This document shows, one piece after another, positions 13,050-19,227 of a stretch of 25,533 nucleotides of DNA (positions are counted from its first letter, which is position 1; each line of letters begins with the position of its first letter). Location: positions 1 to 25,533 of IMG/VR virus record IMGVR_UViG_3300006793_000249; one strand, written 5' to 3'. This stretch comes from a virus. The position numbers and the translations under genes were made by a program. The notes beneath the pieces were generated by a model. It had not been told where the DNA came from and ran no database searches. It saw only the letters and a list, made by a program, of their open reading frames with translations.

Positions 13050-13931
13050 ATGTTTATAGACGAAAATTCAAAACCAAGAGAGAAATTAAAAGCATGGTAT
13101 CTTTTCACAGAAGATTTCATAGCAGGTACTCAAGCCTTAACAAATGAGGAAATAGGCATATATATTAGATTACTTTGTTATAACTGGAACAAAAGATGTT
13201 CTGGAATACCTAGTGAGCCTTTAAAATATCAAAGAATAGCAAATTGTATTTCAGATAGTGAGAAAGAAAGCTGTGAAACAGTTCTTAAAGATTTCTTTGT
13301 TTTAGTTAACAATCATTTCCAGAATGAAAGACAATTACAAGAGTATCTATTTATAACAAGAAGAATGGAAGCATCTAAGGAAAATGGCAAGTTAGGTGGT
13401 AGACCAAAAAAACCTAGACCAGAACCTAGAGTAGAACCTAAAGGTAACCTAGACAAAACCCCTCCTACCCCTACCCCTACCACTACCACTACTAAAACCA
13501 CTAAAATAAGTTATAATCCCTTTTTTCATAAGTTCTGGAATAAGGTTTCCAATAAAGTGAGTAAGGGCATAGCTGAAAAGAATTTCATCAAGCTAGAACC
13601 AGAGTGGATAGAAAAAGCAGAAGAACTAGCAGAAATGTATAATAAATATTATAATTCTGTTGAAGATAAGCAATTTGCTAAACAACCTGCTTACTGGTTA
13701 TCAGCTAAAAAGTATGAAGATGAAAAACCAACTAAAAAAGAAGAACTTAAAACAGACCAATATTCAATGAGATTAAAAGTTTTTAAAGAAGCAGTTGATA
13801 ACAAAAAAGGTAGTGCTTTTGTGCACAAATATGCAAAGCAACACCCCTATGACGTTCAAAGAGCGATTAAAGAGGGTGTATTTAGTAGAGAAGAAGCAGT
13901 AATTTATTTAGATATGGGGAGTTGGATATGA
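13050..13931 (+). CDS. DUF1376 replication protein (initiator-like)
   Basis: The first 110 residues form a DUF1376 domain (LKAWYLFTEDFIAGTQALTN, then EEIGIYIRLLCYNW), a winged-helix domain found in phage replication initiators of the O/DnaD type. A proline/threonine-rich linker follows near residues 125-155 (TPPTPTPTTTTTKTTK), then a C-terminal domain (NPFFHKFWNKVSNKV, KQPAYWLSAKKYEDEKPTKK). The gene order and domain plan resemble lambda O, where the linker DNA holds the origin. It probably binds the origin and recruits a host helicase, since no phage helicase or polymerase lies in this window. Its end overlaps the Mom-like gene by 4 nt. Confidence 0.78.
   Translation: MFIDENSKPREKLKAWYLFTEDFIAGTQALTNEEIGIYIRLLCYNWNKRCSGIPSEPLKYQRIANCISDSEKESCETVLKDFFVLVNNHFQNERQLQEYLFITRRMEASKENGKLGGRPKKPRPEPRVEPKGNLDKTPPTPTPTTTTTKTTKISYNPFFHKFWNKVSNKVSKGIAEKNFIKLEPEWIEKAEELAEMYNKYYNSVEDKQFAKQPAYWLSAKKYEDEKPTKKEELKTDQYSMRLKVFKEAVDNKKGSAFVHKYAKQHPYDVQRAIKEGVFSREEAVIYLDMGSWI
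13459..13498 (+). repeat. C-rich hexamer repeats in the initiator linker, candidate origin
   Basis: Five or so tandem units of the type CCTACC or ACTACC stand out from the AT-rich surroundings. The minus strand reads GGGGTAGGGGTAGGAGGGG, a telomere-like G-rich run able to form a two- or three-tier G-quadruplex. It codes for the PTPTPTTTTT linker of the initiator, the place where lambda O carries its origin. Both an origin role and plain low-complexity coding are possible. Confidence 0.45.
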
Positions 13932-14578
13932 AAAACTTAAATGTCATTCAAATTAAAGCTGAAGAAACTCACGATTGGTTTAAGAACAGGCATTATGCTA
14001 AAACATTACCTAAATGCACAAGTTATGCTTTTGGATTATATGATGGTGCATATTTAATTGGGGTTGTTTCTTATGGCGATCCGACTGGAAGATTTGTATT
14101 ACAAGCCATGTTAGGTGAAGAACAAGAACACCCAATATTGGAATTGAATAGACTTTGTTTATTAGAAAATGAAAAGAATTATGCTTCTTTTTTAATAGGT
14201 AAAAGTCTTAAACTATTGCCAAAACCTAATATAATTATTTCATATGCAGATACATCAACAAATCATGCAGGTTATATCTATCAAGCAACAAATTTTATTT
14301 ATTGTGGTCTTACATCTAGAAAAAGAGATTGGAAAATTATAGGTTCAAATAAACACCCTAGAGGGGTAATATTAACAGATGAAATGAAAGCTGATAAATC
14401 TAAATATGAGCAAGTAGAAAGACCACAAAAGCACATATATATTTATTATTTAGGAAATAAAAAACAAAAAAAACAATTTATGGCAAATCTTAAATATGAA
14501 ATATTACCATATCCAAAGACAGAAAATAAGTATTATGAAACAACTTTTGTGCCAACTACACAAATGGCATTGATTTAG
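13928..14578 (+). CDS. mom: Mom-family DNA adenine modification protein
   Basis: From the ATG at 13928 (6 nt after GGGAG) the 216-residue product follows phage Mu Mom throughout. It has FKNRHYAKTLP with an HY pair (H22, Y23), FGLYDGAYLIGVVSYG, the family core LELNRLCLLENEKNYASFLI, then the conserved IIISYADTSTNHAGYIYQAT and NFIYCGL. The C-terminal KHIYIYYLGNKKQKKQF and YEILPYPK match the Mom ending. Mom is a GNAT-fold enzyme that converts adenine in DNA to N6-acetamidoadenine and so protects it from many restriction enzymes. No Com-like translational activator lies upstream as in Mu; instead the gene overlaps the DUF1376 gene. Activity and target sequence are not readable here. Confidence 0.85.
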   Translation: MKNLNVIQIKAEETHDWFKNRHYAKTLPKCTSYAFGLYDGAYLIGVVSYGDPTGRFVLQAMLGEEQEHPILELNRLCLLENEKNYASFLIGKSLKLLPKPNIIISYADTSTNHAGYIYQATNFIYCGLTSRKRDWKIIGSNKHPRGVILTDEMKADKSKYEQVERPQKHIYIYYLGNKKQKKQFMANLKYEILPYPKTENKYYETTFVPTTQMALI

Positions 14579-14585
14579 GAGATCA
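14578..14585 (+). promoter_or_regulatory. GGAGATCA leader variant after mom
   Basis: GGAGATCA, preceded here by TTTA instead of TT, overlaps the mom stop and lies 2 nt before the ATG at 14588. It belongs to the same leader family as the copies at 8737, 9159, 9766 and 13038. Confidence 0.6.
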
Positions 14586-14587
14586 TT

Positions 14588-14776
14588 ATGTATCCACAAA
14601 AAAAATATAAATTTTGTAATACAACCAATAAAAACTGTGATGTTTCTATGTGGTGTGTTTGTGAAGCTGTTGAAAGAATAGAACATATTATTGAAGATGA
14701 CGTAGTAGATTTAATTGGGAAAGATAAAGAATTCTATTTTCAAAAAGTAAAAGAAAAATTGGAGAAATTTAAATGA
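14588..14776 (+). CDS. Small cysteine-rich protein downstream of mom
   Basis: The 62-residue product has four cysteines in its first 25 residues (FCNTTNKNCDVSMWCVCEAV; C10, C17, C23, C25) and then an acidic/basic helix ending KVKEKLEKFK. The cysteines could hold a zinc ion, but the spacing is not the CxxC pair type of Mu Com. The leader is the GGAGATCA variant, and the end overlaps the next gene as ATGA. Adjacency to mom allows a functional link, which I cannot show. Confidence 0.6.
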   Translation: MYPQKKYKFCNTTNKNCDVSMWCVCEAVERIEHIIEDDVVDLIGKDKEFYFQKVKEKLEKFK

Positions 14777-14970
14777 ATGTAATAGATATTAGAAATCCAT
14801 TGGAAAAGAAAAGGCAAACGTATTTAGCTTTTTACAAAGATGGAATTTATGATGGTATATTAAATCAAAAGCCAGACCCTAGAAATAATTCATCAGCTTA
14901 TTATAAAAAAGGTTTTGATGATGGTTTAAAATTGCTAGAGTTAATTAAAGAATATGATCTTGGAGAATAG
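14773..14970 (+). CDS. Small protein with repeated Y-x-x-G/F-x-D-G motif, unknown function
   Basis: The 65-residue protein overlaps the previous gene by 4 nt. It holds two similar stretches, YLAFYKDGIYDGILN and AYYKKGFDDGLKLLEL, each with an aromatic-K-x-G-(I/F)-x-DG pattern that may form paired helices. No family is recognised. The following gene starts just after its stop. Confidence 0.6.
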   Translation: MNVIDIRNPLEKKRQTYLAFYKDGIYDGILNQKPDPRNNSSAYYKKGFDDGLKLLELIKEYDLGE

Positions 14971-14971
14971 A

Positions 14972-15262
14972 ATGTATGTAAATAGTGAAGTTAAAAATAG
15001 TTATTATGGTTTAAAAAAGGTTTTTAGAGATTTTAAAAATAAACAAACTAAAATAAAAGATGAAGAAAAGTTTGAAGATGTACCCAAAGAACTATCAGAT
15101 AAAGATAAAGAGGGTTCTTATAAGTTTATTGGTTATATGGATTATTATTTAGGTGTCAAGTTCGATCAAGATAAAGATTTAGAAGTGCAACCATCTGGAG
15201 TTACTGCTAAAAATAGAAATTACGATTATGCCAATGCAAAGTTTGTAGGGAGTTTAGAATAA
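14972..15262 (+). CDS. Small charged protein at the end of the early block
   Basis: The ATG at 14972 is 6 nt after a TTGGAG site, so it is preferred to the ATG at 14954, which precedes that site. The 96-residue product is lysine/aspartate rich (LKKVFRDFKNKQTKIKDEEK), with an aromatic middle (YKFIGYMDYYLGVKFDQD) and an ending AKFVGSLE. No family is recognised. It is the last gene before the non-coding gap ahead of the packaging genes. Confidence 0.6.
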   Translation: MYVNSEVKNSYYGLKKVFRDFKNKQTKIKDEEKFEDVPKELSDKDKEGSYKFIGYMDYYLGVKFDQDKDLEVQPSGVTAKNRNYDYANAKFVGSLE

Positions 15263-15410
15263 TTTAAGAGGTGTAATCATACCATAGGGTTAGTTAACCC
15301 CTGCTCTATGACTCTTAAATCAAGCCTAAAATGTATAAAATATAAAAATATGTAGCTTTTTTAGAAATAATTATATAAATCTTAATTACCTAACTATGGG
15401 GTAAATAGGA
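15263..15410 (+). promoter_or_regulatory. Structured non-coding gap before the terminase genes
   Basis: No gene is visible. A perfect 9-bp stem, ATTTAAGAG (15262-15270) with CTCTTAAAT (15312-15320), encloses a nested stem: CATA/TATG and the GGGTT-AGTT-AACCC hairpin at 15287-15300. After it comes a very AT-rich tract (TATAAAATATAAAA near 15333) that could contain a late promoter. Phage cos or pac sites often lie just before the small terminase gene, so a packaging or late-promoter role is plausible, but neither is shown. Confidence 0.5.
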
Positions 15411-15716
15411 ATGGCAAGACCAAAAAAATATAATATCGATACTAAAGAAGTTGTTAAGTTAGCATCTTATGGGTGTACAAATAAAGAAATAGCAGACTTT
15501 TTTGGTTGTTCAGCAGACCTTTTAGAAAAGAGTTATTCGGAATTTCTTAGAAAAGGGAAAGTTGACGTAAAAATAAGACTAAGACAACTTCAATGGGCAT
15601 CAGCAGAAAATGGCAATGTTACAATGCAAATCTTTCTAGGAAAGAATATGTTAGGTCAGCAAGATAAGATAGAGCAAAATGAATTAGAAGAACCTTTAGT
15701 CTGGTCATCAGATTAA
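15411..15716 (+). CDS. terS: Small terminase subunit-like protein
   Basis: The 101-residue protein begins ARPKKYNIDTKEVVKLASYG and has a helix-turn-helix (CTNKEIADFFGCSADLLEKS) of the type that opens many phage TerS proteins. A basic helix (LRKGKVDVKIRLRQLQWASA) and a GQQDKIEQ segment close to the C-terminus are also seen in TerS. It would bind the packaging site and hand DNA to TerL. Its stop overlaps the TerL ATG by one base, the usual arrangement. It is short for a TerS, so oligomerisation parts may be minimal. Confidence 0.8.
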   Translation: MARPKKYNIDTKEVVKLASYGCTNKEIADFFGCSADLLEKSYSEFLRKGKVDVKIRLRQLQWASAENGNVTMQIFLGKNMLGQQDKIEQNELEEPLVWSSD

Positions 15717-16933
15717 TGGCATTAACCAAACCTCAAAAGAAAGTAATAAGTAACGAAGCAAGGTTTAGGGTTCTTATTACTGGTAGGCGATTTGGTAAAA
15801 CATTCCTAGCGATTAATGAATTAGCTAAGTTTGCCAGTAAACCTAATCAAAGAGTTTGGTATGTTGCTCCAACTTATAGACAAGCTAAAGCCATATGTTG
15901 GAATGTATTAAAAGAAAAAATGATATATCACAAATGGGTTAAGAATATAAACCATAGTGATTTAACAATTACATTAAAAAACAATAGCCAGATAACACTA
16001 AGAGGTAGTGATAATGAGCAATCATTAAGAGGTGTTGGTTTGAATTTCTTATGTATTGATGAGTTTGCAGATGTAAGCCAAGAAGCATGGTATGAGGTTT
16101 TAAGACCTACATTGTCAGACACAAAAGGTCATGCTTTATTCTGTGGAAGTCCAAGAGGGTTTGGTAACTGGTCATATGAACTATTTAAGCAAGGTGAAAC
16201 CAATAAAGACTGGGCAAGTTTTAAATATACTACTATTGAGGGTGGTAATGTAGATAAAGACGAAGTAGAGCAAGCAAAACAAGATTTAGATATAAGAACA
16301 TTTCAGCAGGAATATGAAGCCACATTTGTTAATTATTCTGGAATGATTTATTACAATTTCAGTAGAGAAAGTAATATTATTGAAAAATATCAGAAAGAAA
16401 CAGCAATTTTACACATAGGTTTAGACTTTAACGTAGACCCTATGAGTGCTGTAGTTTGTGTTATAGTTAATGAGAAAATTATAGTCGTTGATGAGATACA
16501 AATTTATTCGTCAAATACCCAAGAAATGTGTGATGAAATAAAGAATAGATACAAAAATAAACAGATAGTTGTTTATCCAGACCCTAGTGCTAGACAAAGA
16601 AAAACATCAGCAGGTGGATTTACTGATTTAAGTATCTTGAAAAATGCAGGATTTGATGTAAAATGTAAAAATACAGCACCTTTAATTAGGGATAGAATTA
16701 ATGCAGTTAATGCAAAATTAAAAAATGTTAATGGGAAAAATAGTCTGTTTATTGTTAAATCTTGCAAAAATGTTATTAAAAGCATAGAACGACAAATATA
16801 CAAAGAGGGAACTCATGTACCTGATAAAGATAGTGGGTATGACCATATGAATGATGCTCTTGGCTATTTAATAGAGTTTAATTTCCCACTAAGACGTAAT
16901 TTTGCACCTAGCCAACCTAAGAGGTGGAGTTAA
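15716..16933 (+). CDS. terL: Terminase large subunit
   Basis: This 405-residue DNA-packaging motor has a Walker A site at G23-T29 (LITGRRFGKTFLAIN) and a coupling region WYVAPTYRQAKAI. The Walker B with catalytic glutamate lies at about D115-E116 (LCIDEFADVSQEAW). The RNase H-like nuclease domain follows: D237 in HIGLDFNVDP, VYPDPSARQR, and D376/D380 in YDHMNDALGYL. It pumps genome DNA through the portal and cuts it. The length is in the normal range. The C-terminal end overlaps the portal start as TAATG. Confidence 0.96.
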   Translation: MALTKPQKKVISNEARFRVLITGRRFGKTFLAINELAKFASKPNQRVWYVAPTYRQAKAICWNVLKEKMIYHKWVKNINHSDLTITLKNNSQITLRGSDNEQSLRGVGLNFLCIDEFADVSQEAWYEVLRPTLSDTKGHALFCGSPRGFGNWSYELFKQGETNKDWASFKYTTIEGGNVDKDEVEQAKQDLDIRTFQQEYEATFVNYSGMIYYNFSRESNIIEKYQKETAILHIGLDFNVDPMSAVVCVIVNEKIIVVDEIQIYSSNTQEMCDEIKNRYKNKQIVVYPDPSARQRKTSAGGFTDLSILKNAGFDVKCKNTAPLIRDRINAVNAKLKNVNGKNSLFIVKSCKNVIKSIERQIYKEGTHVPDKDSGYDHMNDALGYLIEFNFPLRRNFAPSQPKRWS

Positions 16934-18351
16934 TGGATAGAGAAACACTTACACAAAAACATGATTTATGGCACTCAAATATAAGTAATTGGGAGTTTTA
17001 TATAAGAAGCTATTTAGGTGGTAATGACTATAAAAATGGTTATTACTTACACAGATATGTATTAGAATCTCCAGAGGAATATGACCAAAGAGTAAGGCAT
17101 ACACCCTTAGATAATCATTGTAAGAATGTTGTCCAGATATACACCAGTTTCTTATGGAGAGTACCACCATCAAGAGATTATGGTGATTTAGATAATGAGC
17201 CACAATTAAGTTCATTTATTCAAGATGCTGATTTAGATGGTAGGTCATTTGATTCAGTCATGCGAGAAGTCCAGATGAACGCTAGTATTTATGGTAATTG
17301 TTGGGTTGTAGTTGATAAGCCACAATCTAATGCCAAGACTAGAGCAGAAGAACTTGCTCAAGATATTAGACCTTATATTTCAATATATACACCAGAAAAT
17401 ATAGTTAATTGGAATTATGCTAGATCAGCTAGTGGAAGATTTTATTTAGATTTACTGGTTATTGTTGAAGATATAAATGCAGATAGAGCCATCATAAAAG
17501 TATTTACAGAAGAAACTATAACTACATATTCAGTTGAAGAATACGATCAACCAACATCAGAGGGTGAAGTTAAGTTATTAGAAGAAATAGCTAACCCAAT
17601 AGGAACTATTCCTGCTGTTAATGTTTATAATTTGCGAGGTAATAAGAGACCTATTGGTATTAGTGATTTGGCTGATGTGGCACATTTGCAACAATCTATT
17701 TATAATGATTATTCCGAGAAAGAACAATTAATTAGATTAGCCAATCACCCAAGTTTAGTTAAAACACCTAATGTTGAAGCTAGTGCAGGTGCAGGTGCTA
17801 TAATAGAAATACCAGAAGATTTAGATTCATCTTTAAAGCCTTATATAATCCAACCTAGTGGTCAAAACCTAGATGGAATAATGAAATGTATACAAAATAA
17901 AGTTGATGCCATTGATAGAATTACCCATATGGGTTCTGTGAGGGCAACTGGTACACAAATAGCTAGTGGAATTGCCTTACAAACAGAATTTCAACTTTTA
18001 AATGCTAGATTATCAGAAAAAGCCGATTATTTAGAAAATGCAGAAGAACAAATTTGGGGTTTATTTGCTAAATGGCTAGATAAACAATGGAATGGTTCAG
18101 TTAATTATCCAGACACTTTTGATATAAGAGATTGGGCAAATGACCTGCAATATTTACAAATGGCTAAAGCATCTGGAATTAAATCAGAAACCTTTAACAA
18201 AGAAATAGATAAGCAAATAGCAGAAGCAGTAATAGATGATAACGAAACTATGAAAACTATTAATGAAGAAATAGATGCTGTTAGAACTGTTAGAGGGCAA
18301 TTCCAGACAACCGAAGTAGAGGGGCAAACAGTTGGCGAAGAAAGTTCCTAA
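16933..18351 (+). CDS. Portal protein
   Basis: The ATG at 16933, overlapping the TerL stop and 5 nt after GGTGGAG, gives 472 residues. Features of a dodecameric portal are visible: an N-terminal LDNHCKNVVQIYTSFLWRVP helix, a wing region (NASIYGNCWVVVDKP), the clip/stem region, and a long helix GTQIASGIALQTEFQLLNAR followed by EQIWGLFAKWL. It forms the DNA channel at the special capsid vertex and binds TerL. It resembles DUF4055-type portals of siphoviruses. The C-terminal tail is acidic and disordered and overlaps a TTG-started gene. Confidence 0.9.
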   Translation: MDRETLTQKHDLWHSNISNWEFYIRSYLGGNDYKNGYYLHRYVLESPEEYDQRVRHTPLDNHCKNVVQIYTSFLWRVPPSRDYGDLDNEPQLSSFIQDADLDGRSFDSVMREVQMNASIYGNCWVVVDKPQSNAKTRAEELAQDIRPYISIYTPENIVNWNYARSASGRFYLDLLVIVEDINADRAIIKVFTEETITTYSVEEYDQPTSEGEVKLLEEIANPIGTIPAVNVYNLRGNKRPIGISDLADVAHLQQSIYNDYSEKEQLIRLANHPSLVKTPNVEASAGAGAIIEIPEDLDSSLKPYIIQPSGQNLDGIMKCIQNKVDAIDRITHMGSVRATGTQIASGIALQTEFQLLNARLSEKADYLENAEEQIWGLFAKWLDKQWNGSVNYPDTFDIRDWANDLQYLQMAKASGIKSETFNKEIDKQIAEAVIDDNETMKTINEEIDAVRTVRGQFQTTEVEGQTVGEESS

Positions 18352-18505
18352 AGATAAAAAGACCAAGATACCTAAAAAATATCTATCTGGTTTAAAAGGT
18401 GCAAAAAGAAATGCTAGAGCAACCTTATTAAAGCAGATTAGTTCTTTGTATAAGGCAGGTGCAAGAATACCTATGGCACTATTAAAGAAAAGGAATAAGT
18501 CTTAA
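18332..18505 (+). CDS. Short basic protein with TTG start (57 aa)
   Basis: The frame starts at TTG 18332, 7 nt after AGAGGGG, inside the end of the portal gene, and gives 57 residues: AKKVPKDKKTKIPKKYLSGL, then KGAKRNARATLLKQI and RIPMALLKKRNKS. The KVPKDKK-x-x-PKKYL-x-G pattern is one I know from small marine-phage proteins next to head genes. Its stop overlaps the next gene's ATG. It may bind DNA or stabilise the capsid; no role is established. The strong ribosome site supports the unusual TTG start. Confidence 0.62.
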   Translation: MAKKVPKDKKTKIPKKYLSGLKGAKRNARATLLKQISSLYKAGARIPMALLKKRNKS

Positions 18506-18768
18506 TGGCAGTAAAAAGAAAACCTTTATCAGCAAGAACTATTGCAACACTTAGAGCAAAAGCCAAAAAATCTAAGTTATTTAATTTAGCAGATTTAAAA
18601 GCTAGTTTTCGCAGAGGGCAAGGAGCATTTCTTTCATCTGGCTCAAGACCTAGAATACCAATGTCAGCATGGGCAATGGCAAGAGTTAACAAACTAATTA
18701 GTCGTGGCAGGTCTGGTTCTTTTGATAAAGATATAATATCAAGAGCCAGTAAACGTAAAAGAAAATGA
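18505..18768 (+). CDS. Basic phage protein, DUF5824-like
   Basis: The 87-residue basic protein has KRKPLSARTIATLRAKAKKS at the start, then RRGQGAFLSSGSRPRIPMSA and a helix WAMARVNKLISRG, ending in a KRKRK tail. The RGQGAFLSSGSRP motif followed by a helix resembles a phage family found near head genes. It has no catalytic residues that I can name. It overlaps the preceding gene by one base. The basic composition suggests nucleic-acid contact or a virion component. Confidence 0.6.
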   Translation: MAVKRKPLSARTIATLRAKAKKSKLFNLADLKASFRRGQGAFLSSGSRPRIPMSAWAMARVNKLISRGRSGSFDKDIISRASKRKRK

Positions 18769-18778
18769 TGCTGATGTT

Positions 18779-18901
18779 ATGGAAAAGCCTAAAAAAATAT
18801 GTGTTATTTGTAAGGTGTTTCTAATGGAGGTTTTGAAAGATGTTTATAAATGCCCAGTATGTAAGGCAATAGTTAATGAAAGATTAGATGATAAGCAATA
18901 A
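18779..18901 (+). CDS. Zinc-ribbon microprotein (40 aa)
   Basis: Forty residues contain two CxxC pairs (KICVICKVF with C8/C11, and YKCPVCKAI with C25/C28) spaced 13 residues apart, a standard zinc-ribbon knuckle. The frame is short, but the probability of two correctly spaced CxxC pairs by chance is low. No good ribosome site precedes the ATG, and it lies 10 bp after the previous stop. It might be a small regulator or a packaging accessory. Function is unknown. Confidence 0.55.
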   Translation: MEKPKKICVICKVFLMEVLKDVYKCPVCKAIVNERLDDKQ

Positions 18902-18936
18902 TCCTGGGAAAACCCTAGTAAAAACAAGGACTTAGT

Positions 18937-19224
18937 ATGGCATTATATAGAGGGAAAAACGTATCACTTAACAAACCATTTAGACTATCTGCAACCGAAT
19001 CTAAAAGAAAAAAGTTTGGGGTTTATGTTAAGAATAAATCTACTGGTAACGTAAAAAAGGTTACATTTGGTGCTAGGGGAATGACCATAAAGAAAAACAT
19101 ACCTGCAAGACAAAAGTCTTTTTTAGCTAGAATGGGTGGGGTTTTAAAAGAAGTTAAAGGGCAAAAAACACTTTCACCTGCTTACTGGTCAATAAGGGCA
19201 TGGAAAAAGAACTTTCCATTATAA
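18937..19224 (+). CDS. Conserved head-region protein (KSF-AR type)
   Basis: The 95-residue basic protein contains KKFGVYVKNKSTGNVKKVTF, then GARGMTIKKNIPARQKSFLA, ending SPAYWSIRAWKKNFPL. The plan 'VYVKN..G.VKKV.FG...M.IK...P.R.KSF.AR...YW..R.W' is a widespread phage head-region pattern of unknown function. The usual cysteine in these proteins (ARHNC type) is absent here. It lies 3 bp before the morphogenesis gene and is probably co-transcribed with it. Confidence 0.68.
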   Translation: MALYRGKNVSLNKPFRLSATESKRKKFGVYVKNKSTGNVKKVTFGARGMTIKKNIPARQKSFLARMGGVLKEVKGQKTLSPAYWSIRAWKKNFPL

Positions 19225-19227
19225 AAT

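Noticed and set aside
13038-14585. GATC inside the leaders as a Dam-type methylation switch for mom, as in Mu
   Set aside because: Only single GATC sites occur per leader and none precedes mom itself; without host methylase data this would be guesswork.
15262-15320. Possible tRNA-like cloverleaf in the gap before TerS
   Set aside because: The outer stem spans only 59 bases, there is no T-arm sequence, no CCA context and no seven-base anticodon loop, so I kept it only as an unexplained structure.
18779-18901. The zinc-ribbon microprotein as a Com homologue controlling mom
   Set aside because: It lies more than 4 kb from mom in a head-gene operon, is shorter than Com, and has a common zinc-ribbon spacing, so the link is not supported.
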